A stretch of 64,000 nt of DNA, from the NCBI GenBank assembly GCA_045544515.1, contig JAZPZD010000021.1:1-64000 (forward strand), read 5' to 3'. Position numbers and translations under genes: made by a program. Shown piece by piece: positions 1-7,391 of this stretch (position 1 is the stretch's first letter; every line of letters starts with the position of its first letter). The notes beneath the pieces were generated by a model. It made no database searches and was not told the origin of the DNA. It was given only the letters and a program-made list of their open reading frames with translations. The DNA is from RGIG8748 sp045544515 (lineage in GTDB: Bacteria; Bacillota; Clostridia; UMGS1810).

Positions 1-232
1 TAATCTTAAGCAGAAAATAGAAAGTAGCATTGAAGAATGCGAAAGAGAGCTTGATGGTTATAAAGTCAATGATTTATCTGCTGCCGACGAAGTAACAATA
101 AATCTCTTTGAAGAGTTTCTCAATGCAGAGACCTTTACCAACGAAATGCTTAAATGCCTTATTAAAACCATATATGTGTATGAAGACAGGCGTATAGAAA
201 TCAAATGGAACTTTAAGGAAAAGGTGGTGTAG
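1..232 (+). CDS. Large serine recombinase, C-terminal end (partial)
   Basis: Open frame entering from the left edge (frame begins at base 2) and stopping at TAG 230-232; 76 residues are visible. The last residues, IYVYEDRRIEIKWNFKE, match the typical C-terminus of large serine recombinases/integrases of Firmicutes mobile elements, which usually end in a basic/aromatic IxVY...RIEIxW strand pattern. The catalytic N-terminal domain is outside the window. The frame is followed 4 bases later by a recombinase-like fragment, so this is the right edge of an integrated element. Family assignment is by pattern recognition on a short tail only; the exact subgroup cannot be stated. Confidence 0.65.
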   Translation, partial: NLKQKIESSIEECERELDGYKVNDLSAADEVTINLFEEFLNAETFTNEMLKCLIKTIYVYEDRRIEIKWNFKEKVV

Positions 233-236
233 TTTC

Positions 237-383
237 ATGAATAAAAGAAAGAAAAAGAAGTTTCAAAATAAAATGAAGGTAGTAATGTACTGCAGGGTAG
301 GGACTCCGGAACAATTATTACCTGATGATAGAAAAAAAGAGACTTTAATTGTTCAAAAGAACAAAAAAGCATTGATAAGTTGA
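237..383 (+). pseudogene. Truncated serine recombinase N-terminal remnant
   Basis: Short frame of 48 codons (ATG 237, TGA 381-383) that opens with a lysine-rich stretch and then VVMYCRVGTPEQL. In active serine recombinases this position reads YxRVST, with the serine being the nucleophile; here it is glycine, and the protein stops about 30 residues later. The missing catalytic serine, the early stop and the tandem position behind another recombinase suggest a decayed second recombinase of a mobile element. It could alternatively be a small expressed peptide, but I see no reason to prefer that. Confidence 0.55.
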
Positions 384-401
384 CTTATTTGGTTCTAAAT
401 A

Positions 402-430
402 TTGATTCTTCAAAGCATTTGTGATATAAT
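402..430 (+). promoter_or_regulatory. Sigma-A type promoter upstream of histidine phosphatase
   Basis: TTGATT (402-407), 17-base spacer, TATAAT (425-430). An inverted repeat, ATTATTC (429-435) and GAATAAT (447-453), starts at the end of the -10 and could be an operator or just AT-rich symmetry. The 384-650 gap holds nothing else recognisable apart from AT-rich sequence; it probably includes the right junction of the decayed mobile element. Confidence 0.5.
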
Positions 431-650
431 TATTCATATTATAATGGAATAATTGTGTCAAGGTGGTTTGAAAAAAATAAAAATTTTTTTGTCCCTAACT
501 TGACAAAATCATATAATTGCTTTTTCTGTTGAATGATAAGAAGCTTCAAACATCAGGTATGTATATGACAGCATAATTATTTTTCAAATAGTAGAAAAAT
601 GCACTTTGCATTAAAAATAAATATTCATTACAAAACAGGAGGCATATTAA

Positions 651-1292
651 ATGACAAAGTTTTTATTTATACGCCATGGCGAAAGCATGGCAAATCACGA
701 GGGCAAATTTATCGGTCATACAGATGCACCGCTTCATCAAAACGGAATAGAACAGGCAAAGCTCACCGCAAAATTTGTTGCAAAAAAATACAAAGTAGAC
801 AAAATATATGCCAGCGACCTCTCTCGTGCATACAATACTGCGCTTTGGGTTGCCAATGAGTTTGGTATAGATGTCAAAACAGACAAAAATTTAAGAGAAC
901 TCTACGCAGGCGAGTGGGAGGGCCTGTTGTTTGACTCGCTTGGTGATTTGTATCCAGAAGAATACGCTTTGTGGTTTAATGAAATAGACAAATCACATTG
1001 CCCGGGCGGAGAGAGTGTCAAAGAACTCACAGACAGGTTTGTAGGTTGTCTTGAAAAAATAGCAAAGGAATGTGACGGCCAAACGGTAGTTGTTGCATCG
1101 CATGCCACGCCGATAAGAGTTATTACAAGCGTAGCTCAGACCGGAGGTATAGCAAAGATGCATACAGTCCCCTGGGTTTCCAATGCATCTGTTACAGAAA
1201 TCGAATATTCAAACGGAAAATGGGATATCAAGGCATTGAGCCTCGATGAACATCTAAAAGAAATAAAAACGGAACTTCCCCAAAATGTATAA
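651..1292 (+). CDS. Histidine phosphatase family protein
   Basis: 213-residue protein of the phosphoglycerate-mutase-like (histidine phosphatase) superfamily. The phosphoacceptor motif RHGES is at residues 8-12, the helper arginine lies in SDLSRA (about residue 59), and the second catalytic histidine is in ASHATP (about residue 151). Members hydrolyse small phosphorylated metabolites or, less often, act as cofactor-dependent mutases; the substrate cannot be read from sequence. ATG 651 has a good AGGAGG 8 bases upstream. It sits alone between its own promoter and a strong terminator, directly before the amino-sugar genes. Broad-specificity sugar-phosphate phosphatase is a fair guess, no more. 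Confidence 0.88.
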   Translation: MTKFLFIRHGESMANHEGKFIGHTDAPLHQNGIEQAKLTAKFVAKKYKVDKIYASDLSRAYNTALWVANEFGIDVKTDKNLRELYAGEWEGLLFDSLGDLYPEEYALWFNEIDKSHCPGGESVKELTDRFVGCLEKIAKECDGQTVVVASHATPIRVITSVAQTGGIAKMHTVPWVSNASVTEIEYSNGKWDIKALSLDEHLKEIKTELPQNV

Positions 1293-1302
1293 GTGTAATT
1301 TG

Positions 1303-1338
1303 CAGTTGTAAAACCTCTGTGTTTTACAACTGTTTTTT
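1303..1338 (+). terminator. Rho-independent terminator
   Basis: Perfect 12-bp stem, CAGTTGTAAAAC (1303-1314) with GTTTTACAACTG (1321-1332), 6-base loop, then six T. Ends the histidine phosphatase transcript. Confidence 0.92.
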
Positions 1339-1368
1339 GTTTCTTGTAAACCAAAGTGTGCATAAAAC

Positions 1369-1397
1369 TTGAAAAAAAGCCAAAATCGTGGTATTGT
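1369..1397 (+). promoter_or_regulatory. Promoter of the HTH-GlmM operon
   Basis: TTGAAA (1369-1374), 17-base spacer, TATTGT (1392-1397). Lies 120 bases before the HTH-glmM start and just upstream of an inverted repeat at 1415-1440. Confidence 0.5.
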
Positions 1398-1414
1398 ATT
1401 TTGTATACAGGGGT

Positions 1415-1440
1415 ATTTTGGCAACCTTTAGTTGCAAAAT
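1415..1440 (+). promoter_or_regulatory. Inverted repeat, candidate operator in HTH-GlmM leader
   Basis: ATTTTGGCAAC (1415-1425) and GTTGCAAAAT (1431-1440) pair over 10 bp with a single bulged G and a 5-base loop. It falls just downstream of the likely transcription start, where an operator or a leader hairpin would act. There is no T-run, so it is not a terminator. A link to the HTH domain encoded next door is inference. Confidence 0.4.
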
Positions 1441-1518
1441 ATTCCAATAAAAGTTGGTGGATAATATGTATCAGCTTTGATATTATAAATATAATATTAA
1501 AAAGGAGCGTTATTTGAA

Positions 1519-3138
1519 ATGAAGATAGGAGAAAAAATCGCAAACTTAAGAATTATGGCAGGTTTGTCACAGGAACAGCTTGCAGAAAGCCTTGAGGTTT
1601 CAAGACAGTCGGTTTCCAAATGGGAGATGGATCAGGCACTTCCGCAGATTGACAAGGTCTTGCAGATATGTGAGCTTTTCGGAATTTCCACAGACCAGCT
1701 TTTGCAGGAAAAAAACGAAATCAAAGCCAAAACCGATGAAAAGAGAAAAAATAAATACTTCGGTACAGACGGCTTCAGAGGCGAGGCAAATATGAACCTC
1801 ACATCCATGCAGGCATACAAAGTGGGCAGATTTTTGGGCTGGTACTACTCATCATCGCTCTCCGGATGCACCAAGGGAAACCATCGCCCCAGGATAGTAA
1901 TAGGTAAGGACACCAGACGGTCGAGCTATATGCTTGAGTATTCCATTGCAGCCGGAATAACTGCATCGGGTGCGGATGCATATATGCTCCATGTTACCAC
2001 AACACCCAGCGTATCTTATGTTACAAGACAGGAAGAATTTGACTGCGGAATAATGATAACCGCATCTCACAATCCATATTATGACAACGGCATAAAGGTG
2101 ATCAACTGCCATGGCGAGAAGTTAGATGACGATACAACTGCACTTATAGAGGCATATATAGACGGCGACCTTGCTCCTTTGGGCATAACAGGCGAAGATA
2201 TCCCCCTCGCAACGAGAGAGAAGATAGGTTGCATTATAGATTACTCTTCCGGCAGAAACAGATATGTAGGTTATCTTATTTCTATTGCATCGCATTCGTA
2301 TAAGAATTTAAAGATTGGTCTTGACTGTGCAAACGGTGCATCCTGGATGATAGCAAAATCTGTTTTTGCGGCACTTGGTGCTCAAACAGTAGTGGTGGGT
2401 GCAGAACCCGATGGACTAAATGTCAACGAAAACTGCGGCTCTACCCATATAGAAAATCTTTGCAAATTAGTCAAAGAAAAGCACCTGGATGTCGGCTTTG
2501 CATTTGATGGTGATGCAGACAGATGTATAGCAGTAGACGGCAACGGCGAAATAGTAGACGGCGACAAGATGCTCTATATCCTCGGCAAAAGATTAAAGTC
2601 CAGAGGAATGTTAAATGATAACACAGTAGTTGCCACCATTATGTCAAACAGCGGATTTTTTGCATCCTTGGAAGAGGCAGGCATAAGCTGTGTGCAGACA
2701 AATGTCGGTGACAGATTTGTATATGAATGTATGCAGGAAAAAGGCTATGTTTTAGGCGGAGAACAGTCGGGTCATATCATACTCAAAAAGTATGCAACCA
2801 CAGGAGACGGAATCCTCACCGCAATAATGATAGCAGAAGAAATCTGTGACTCAAAGCTTCCGTTATCCGAGCTTGCTGCTCCGGTTAAACTTTATCCGCA
2901 GTATACCAAAAATGTAAGAGTTAAAGACAAAGCAGCAGTTCTTGCAGATGAGGCAGTTCTCGAAAGTCTCAAAGAAGCAGAAGAACGCATTGCCGGAAAG
3001 GGCAGGGCACTTCTCCGTCAGAGCGGCACAGAACCGGTAATCAGAATAATGATAGAGGCGGAGAGCAACGACAAGTGCGTGGCTTACGCACAGATAATTG
3101 CAGATGCAATAGAAAAAGGAGGACATTGTGTTGAATAA
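1519..3138 (+). CDS. glmM: Phosphoglucosamine mutase with N-terminal HTH domain
   Basis: 539-residue protein in two parts. Residues 1-62 are a Cro/C1-type helix-turn-helix (recognition region LSQEQLAESLEVSRQSVSKW, residues 16-35). Residues about 79-539 are a complete phosphohexomutase that interconverts glucosamine-6-P and glucosamine-1-P: FGTDGFRG at 81-88, the phosphoserine loop TASHNP at 181-186 (Ser183), the metal site DGDADR at 330-335, sugar-binding GGEQSGH at 413-419 and phosphate-binding RQSGTEP at 500-506. Stand-alone GlmM is about 445-450 residues, so the extra length is the HTH plus a short charged linker. No stop or frameshift separates the parts. ATG 1519 has AAAGGAG about 12 bases upstream. 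Overlaps the next gene by 11 bases. DNA binding by the HTH is predicted, not shown. Confidence 0.9.
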   Translation: MKIGEKIANLRIMAGLSQEQLAESLEVSRQSVSKWEMDQALPQIDKVLQICELFGISTDQLLQEKNEIKAKTDEKRKNKYFGTDGFRGEANMNLTSMQAYKVGRFLGWYYSSSLSGCTKGNHRPRIVIGKDTRRSSYMLEYSIAAGITASGADAYMLHVTTTPSVSYVTRQEEFDCGIMITASHNPYYDNGIKVINCHGEKLDDDTTALIEAYIDGDLAPLGITGEDIPLATREKIGCIIDYSSGRNRYVGYLISIASHSYKNLKIGLDCANGASWMIAKSVFAALGAQTVVVGAEPDGLNVNENCGSTHIENLCKLVKEKHLDVGFAFDGDADRCIAVDGNGEIVDGDKMLYILGKRLKSRGMLNDNTVVATIMSNSGFFASLEEAGISCVQTNVGDRFVYECMQEKGYVLGGEQSGHIILKKYATTGDGILTAIMIAEEICDSKLPLSELAAPVKLYPQYTKNVRVKDKAAVLADEAVLESLKEAEERIAGKGRALLRQSGTEPVIRIMIEAESNDKCVAYAQIIADAIEKGGHCVE

Positions 3139-3793
3139 ATGTGTAGAAACAAAGGATTTGTTTGATTGCAAAACAGAGTATCTCAAAAATCTTTTTTCTT
3201 CATATAAATATCCTTGGGAGATGCTTCCAAATATAAAGGAATATATAAACAACCTCATAGAAAACGGTCTTGACGGATTTGAAGAAATCGCCGACGGTGT
3301 TTTTGTAGGAAAGAATGTCAAGATTTCTTCCACCGCTACTATAGAAGCTCCCACAATCATCGGAGAGGGCACAGAAATCCGCCCCGGAGCATATATAAGA
3401 GGCTCTGTAATAACAGGGGCAAACTGTGTAATAGGAAACTCGTCCGAACTTAAAAACTGTGTTCTTTTAGACAAAGTTCAGGTTCCTCACTACAACTATG
3501 TGGGAGATTCTGTTCTTGGAAACAGGGCGCATATGGGTGCAGGCTCTATCTGCTCCAACCTTAAATCCGACGGCAAGAGCGTGGTTATCCACGCAGATGA
3601 AAACTACGATACCGGCCTTAGAAAAATCGGCGGTATTCTTGCAGACGGTGCAGATGTTGGATGCGGCTGCGTGCTAAATCCCGGAACAATAATCGGCAAA
3701 GACACCTCGGTATATCCATTGAGCTCTTTGAGAGGCGTTTTTCCGGCAGGTTGCATAGTAAAATCGCAAAATAATATTGTAGAAAGAAAGTAG
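3128..3793 (+). CDS. Left-handed beta-helix acyltransferase, GlmU C-terminal-like
   Basis: 221 residues with hexapeptide repeats (I/V-G-x-x-x-x) from about residue 55 to the end, forming a left-handed beta helix. It resembles the acetyltransferase half of GlmU: RPGAY at 85-89, ELKN (Lys109), PHYNYVGDS with the putative catalytic His121, and GAGSICSNLKSDG at 137-149 match the GlmU pattern RPGA...HLxYxGD...GAGTxxxNYDG. The nucleotidyltransferase domain of full GlmU (about 450 residues) is absent. GTG 3128 follows AAGGAGG inside the end of glmM, which it overlaps. The likely role is acetylation of glucosamine-1-P or a related aminosugar. Such proteins are often annotated loosely as UDP-GlcNAc pyrophosphorylase, which the sequence does not support because that domain is missing. 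Confidence 0.75.
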   Translation: MLNKCVETKDLFDCKTEYLKNLFSSYKYPWEMLPNIKEYINNLIENGLDGFEEIADGVFVGKNVKISSTATIEAPTIIGEGTEIRPGAYIRGSVITGANCVIGNSSELKNCVLLDKVQVPHYNYVGDSVLGNRAHMGAGSICSNLKSDGKSVVIHADENYDTGLRKIGGILADGADVGCGCVLNPGTIIGKDTSVYPLSSLRGVFPAGCIVKSQNNIVERK

Positions 3794-3802
3794 GTATATA
3801 AT

Positions 3803-4513
3803 ATGTTATATATAGAAGTAGAAACATACAAAGAGTTGAGCCAGGAGGCAAGCAAAATAATTGCCTCTGTGGTAAAATCAAAACCCGAAAGCATATTGGG
3901 GCTTGCAACAGGCTCGTCCCCTTTGGGTACATATGACGGACTTATTGAGGCATATAATAACGGCGAGATTGACTTTTCAAAAGTAACAACAATAAACCTC
4001 GACGAATACATAGGCCTTACTCCCGACAACGACCAGAGCTACCGCTATTTTATGGAAACAAATCTTTTTTCTAAAATAAATGTAAGAAAAGACTTTACCT
4101 TTGTGCCCGACGGATGCGCAGAGGATATCCAAAAAGAGTGCAAAGAATATGACGAAAGAATAGTGAGCCTCGGCGGAATAGATATTCAGCTTTTGGGAAT
4201 TGGTCTTGACGGACATATCGGATTTAATGAGCCCGATGATGTTTTTGTAAAAGAAACACATCTTGTAGATCTGGATCCTTCCACAATAGAAGCAAATGCA
4301 AGATTTTTTGATTCTATAGACGATGTTCCAAAACAAGCTGTAACAATGGGTATGGGCGGTATTATGGGTGCCAAAAAGGTTCTTCTTATAGCCAACGGCA
4401 AAAACAAAGAAGAAATAGTAAAAAAAGCATTCTTCGGACCGATAACACCCAAAGTTCCCGCATCAATTCTTCAGCTTCATCCAGATGTAACGGTAATATA
4501 TTCCAAAAACTAA
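3803..4513 (+). CDS. nagB: Glucosamine-6-phosphate deaminase
   Basis: 236 residues; converts glucosamine-6-P to fructose-6-P plus ammonia. Phosphate loop ATGSSPLG (35-42), catalytic Asp in NLDEY (Asp67) and the active-site loop DGHIGFNEP (136-144, His138 and Glu143) are all present. It is shorter than the allosteric E. coli enzyme (266 residues), close to the short Bacillus type, so the C-terminal allosteric segment appears to be missing. It is 9 bases after the acetyltransferase and ends the operon at a terminator. It runs opposite to GlmS, which is encoded just beyond, so the two must be differentially controlled. Confidence 0.95.
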   Translation: MLYIEVETYKELSQEASKIIASVVKSKPESILGLATGSSPLGTYDGLIEAYNNGEIDFSKVTTINLDEYIGLTPDNDQSYRYFMETNLFSKINVRKDFTFVPDGCAEDIQKECKEYDERIVSLGGIDIQLLGIGLDGHIGFNEPDDVFVKETHLVDLDPSTIEANARFFDSIDDVPKQAVTMGMGGIMGAKKVLLIANGKNKEEIVKKAFFGPITPKVPASILQLHPDVTVIYSKN

Positions 4514-4530
4514 CATCCCCTTTTACAGAG

Positions 4531-4572
4531 TAACCGGCAAAGACTAAAAATCTTTTTGCCGGTTATTTTTGT
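4531..4572 (+). terminator. Terminator between nagB and glmS
   Basis: TAACCGGCAAAGA (4531-4543) pairs with TCTTTTTGCCGGTTA (4551-4565, two unpaired T), followed by TTTTTG. It separates nagB from glmS, although partial read-through is possible. Confidence 0.8.
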
Positions 4573-4617
4573 ATTTATAAATATTTTTTGGCAAAAATAA
4601 TCACCAGAGGTGATATT

Positions 4618-6432
4618 ATGTGCGGAATAATAGGTTTTTCGGGTTGCAATGACGCACTGCCAAAGGTTCTCGAAGGGTTGGATGCTCTGGAATACAGAGG
4701 ATATGATTCCTCGGGTGTGGCTTTCTTTGAAGACCAAAATATCAGATGTATTAAAAAATCGGGCAGAATAAATGAATTAAGGACAAAAATATCGCAGCAG
4801 GGCAAAGTAAACACAACCTGTGCAATAGGTCATACAAGATGGGCAACTCACGGCAGACCCACCGACGAAAACTCTCATCCCCACGGGACTGACAATGTGA
4901 TGATTGTCCACAACGGTATTATAGAAAACTGTGACGAAATAAAAAAGTTCCTTATAGAAAAGGGGTATTCCTTTTTGTCCGAAACAGATACCGAAGCTGC
5001 AGCAAAGCTGATGGATTTCTATTATTCCAAGACAGCAGACGCCCTCAAAACAATCAGAATGGTTGCCGATAAGCTTTGCGGTTCGTATGCAATAGCCTGT
5101 ATATTTTCGGGCAAACAAAACACAATCTATGCTTTCAGAAAGGACAATCCTCTTATTGTTGCACCGTCGGAGGAAGGAGTGTTTGTATCCTCGGATATTT
5201 CTGCGGTGATTAAGTATACAAACAAATACTACACACTCGGCGAGGGAGAGGTTGCATCTATTACAAGTGACGGTGCGGTTTTTGTTTCCTGTAACGGCAC
5301 ACATATACACAAAGAAACCAAAACTGCGCATATCAGCGTGTCCGATGCAGACAAGGGCGGATTTAAACATTTTATGCTAAAGGAGATATTTGAGCAAAGC
5401 GAGGTAACTCAAAAAACGCTTTCTGCATTTGCTAAAAACGGCAAAATAGATTTGGGACTCAAAAATCCTGGCCGCTTTAACAAAATTCACATAACCGCCT
5501 GCGGAACGGCATATCACGCAGGCCTTGTAGGCAAATACGCCATAGAGAAGCTATGCCGCATCCCGACAGACTGCTCTGTGGCGTCAGAATTCAGGTACAC
5601 TTTTCCTATAATAAATCCCGGGGAGCTTGTCATACTGATTTCTCAATCGGGCGAAACCGCAGACACTCTTGCCGCACTTCGCCTTGCAAAAGAAAAAGGT
5701 GCCCACACCCTTGCCATAGTAAATGCCCCCAATTCACAGATAGCAAGAGAGGCAGACACTGTTTTGCAAACGCTTGCAGGTAGAGAGGTTTCCGTTGCAA
5801 GCACCAAGGCGTACAGTGTTCAGCTTGCAGTACTTTATCTTCTGGCACTGAATCTTGCAGATGCAAAGGGCTGTATAGATCCTGATGAACTAAAAAGGCT
5901 CACGCAAATTCTTTTGGACGATGTACCGCAAAAGATATCCCGGGCACTGAACTTAAAAGAAAAGTGCGAAAGCACAGCCATTGGCAATATAAATGCCAAG
6001 AGTATCTTTTTTATAGGCAGGGGCATAGACTATGCACAAAGCTGTGAGGCGGCGCTGAAAGCAAAAGAGATATCCTACATTCACTGCGAGGCTTACCCTG
6101 CCGGAGAATTAAAGCACGGTACGATATCTCTTGTAGAAAAAGGCACCCCCGTTGTTGCAATAATTACCGAGGAAAATCTTGCGGACAAAATGATTAGTAA
6201 TATAAAAGAGGTTAAGTCAAGAGGGGCAAAGGTCATAGTGTTTTTGACAGAGGATATTAATATAGGAAAGGATATTTCCGAGGAAATAATCCCCATACCC
6301 AAAACCGAGGCTATCTTTATGCCGCTTGTATGTGCACCTGCATTGCAGCTTATGGCTTACTATATGTCATATCATCTGGGGCTTGATGTTGACAAACCCA
6401 GAAACCTTGCAAAATCGGTTACGGTGGAATGA
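4618..6432 (+). CDS. glmS: Glutamine--fructose-6-phosphate aminotransferase (isomerizing)
   Basis: 604 residues, full length. Start chosen at ATG 4618 because the protein must begin Met-Cys-Gly: the N-terminal cysteine is the glutaminase nucleophile, and AGAGGTG lies just upstream. A longer in-frame start at 4588 would bury that cysteine. Class II amidotransferase domain (about 1-230, with GHTRWATHG), then two SIS sugar-isomerase domains (ISQSGETADT; REVSVASTKAYS; GELKHGT) and a conserved C-terminus ending RNLAKSVTVE. Makes glucosamine-6-P, the entry step to UDP-GlcNAc and peptidoglycan. The 104-base gap upstream is mostly terminator and too short for a glmS ribozyme; none is recognisable. 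Confidence 0.97.
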   Translation: MCGIIGFSGCNDALPKVLEGLDALEYRGYDSSGVAFFEDQNIRCIKKSGRINELRTKISQQGKVNTTCAIGHTRWATHGRPTDENSHPHGTDNVMIVHNGIIENCDEIKKFLIEKGYSFLSETDTEAAAKLMDFYYSKTADALKTIRMVADKLCGSYAIACIFSGKQNTIYAFRKDNPLIVAPSEEGVFVSSDISAVIKYTNKYYTLGEGEVASITSDGAVFVSCNGTHIHKETKTAHISVSDADKGGFKHFMLKEIFEQSEVTQKTLSAFAKNGKIDLGLKNPGRFNKIHITACGTAYHAGLVGKYAIEKLCRIPTDCSVASEFRYTFPIINPGELVILISQSGETADTLAALRLAKEKGAHTLAIVNAPNSQIAREADTVLQTLAGREVSVASTKAYSVQLAVLYLLALNLADAKGCIDPDELKRLTQILLDDVPQKISRALNLKEKCESTAIGNINAKSIFFIGRGIDYAQSCEAALKAKEISYIHCEAYPAGELKHGTISLVEKGTPVVAIITEENLADKMISNIKEVKSRGAKVIVFLTEDINIGKDISEEIIPIPKTEAIFMPLVCAPALQLMAYYMSYHLGLDVDKPRNLAKSVTVE

Positions 6433-6456
6433 TTTTGGATATCGTCAAAAAAAGTC

Positions 6457-6485
6457 TTGACATCGGTATTAGCTTGTTATATAAT
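6457..6485 (+). promoter_or_regulatory. Consensus sigma-A promoter of the rplGB-rpsL-tuf operon
   Basis: TTGACA (6457-6462), 17-base spacer, TATAAT (6480-6485). Exact consensus, as expected for a translation operon. Confidence 0.85.
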
Positions 6486-6549
6486 ATATGAGTATGATTA
6501 TGGGTATATATGCGTTTTCATAATTGTACGGTCTCCAAGGAGGTCTATA

Positions 6550-6795
6550 ATGATTGACGAATTAAAGAGCCAAAAAGTCGTTGTCGGACTCAAGAAATCG
6601 CTCAAGGTCATTTCTTCCGGCAAAGCTATAAAGGCATTTGTAGCAGGCGACGTTGCACCGCCCATTACCAAAGAGATTTTGGCATCTTGCAAATTAAACG
6701 GTGTAATGGTAGAGCTTGTAAGTTCAAAGCATGAGCTTGGCAAAGCGTGCAGGATAGATGTAGATGCATCTGTTGCCGTAATTGTCAGGGAATAG
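6550..6795 (+). CDS. rplGB: L7Ae-family ribosomal-associated protein (YbxF type)
   Basis: 81 residues, L7Ae/L30e/S12e fold. The pattern GLKKSLKVISSGKAIKAFVA followed by DVAPPITKEI matches the small YbxF/YlxQ-like proteins that bind kink-turn RNA and sit upstream of rpsL in many Firmicutes. Start chosen at ATG 6550 with CCAAGGAGG 8 bases upstream; longer in-frame starts have no ribosome site and would overlap the promoter. First gene of the operon with rpsL, rpsG, fusA and tuf. Confidence 0.9.
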   Translation: MIDELKSQKVVVGLKKSLKVISSGKAIKAFVAGDVAPPITKEILASCKLNGVMVELVSSKHELGKACRIDVDASVAVIVRE

Positions 6796-6849
6796 TTATT
6801 AACCGCCTATGGCGTTAATATACAAACTATATACAGGAGGTGAATACAT

Positions 6850-7257
6850 TTGCCAACATTTAACCAGTTAGTAAAAAAGGGCAGACAGACATCCATTAAG
6901 AAGTCTACCGCACCTGCACTTCAGGTTGGATTTAACTCGCTTAAGAAAAAAGCTACTGACCAGAGTGCTCCTCAAAAGAGAGGTGTATGTACAGCTGTTA
7001 AAACTATGACACCTAAAAAGCCTAACTCAGCTCTTCGTAAGATGGCCAGAGTAAGACTTACAAACGGTGTAGAAGTTTCTGCTTACATCCCCGGTATCGG
7101 TCACAACCTTCAGGAACATAGCGTTGTTCTTATAAGAGGAGGAAGAGTTAAGGACCTCCCTGGTGTTAGATACCACATCATCCGCGGTGCATTGGATGCT
7201 TCCGGTGTTGCTAACAGAAATCAGTCCAGATCCAAATACGGTGCTAAAAGCAAGTAA
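6850..7257 (+). CDS. rpsL: 30S ribosomal protein S12
   Basis: 135 residues; S12 is in the decoding centre of the small subunit. The diagnostic loop TPKKPNSALRK is intact with the lysines whose change gives streptomycin resistance, so the wild-type sensitive form is expected. The C-terminus is NRNQSRSKYGAKSK. Uses a TTG start (6850) with CAGGAGGTG upstream. Codon use shifts to T/C-ending highly expressed codons (GTT, GCT, GGT) compared with the preceding genes. Confidence 0.97.
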   Translation: MPTFNQLVKKGRQTSIKKSTAPALQVGFNSLKKKATDQSAPQKRGVCTAVKTMTPKKPNSALRKMARVRLTNGVEVSAYIPGIGHNLQEHSVVLIRGGRVKDLPGVRYHIIRGALDASGVANRNQSRSKYGAKSK

Positions 7258-7391
7258 TTGATTAAGACTGAACGAAAAGGTTATTGGTGCGTCAATACGC
7301 AATTATATATATTTGTATTGAGCACATACAAGCATACCTCAAAATGCTTGAGTACCTATGAAATCATTTTATTATGAAGGAGGGAAGAATC
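7258..7391 (+). other. S12-S7 intercistronic leader with hairpins
   Basis: 134 bases, unusually long for this operon. Two small hairpins are visible: TGCGT/ACGCA near 7286-7300 and CAAGCAT (7329-7335) with ATGCTTG (7344-7350). In E. coli the S12-S7 spacer carries the S7 autorepression site; a similar role here is inference. Confidence 0.35.

Noticed and set aside
496..530. TTGACA at 500-505 as a promoter for the histidine phosphatase gene
   Set aside because: No acceptable -10 at 16-18 bases; the TTGATT/TATAAT pair at 402-430 is better.
1136..1543. 135-codon minus-strand frame before HTH-glmM
   Set aside because: It crosses the terminator at 1303-1338 and the promoter region, and its product looks random.
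4514..4617. glmS ribozyme
   Set aside because: The gap is too short and carries a terminator; no ribozyme core sequence is visible.
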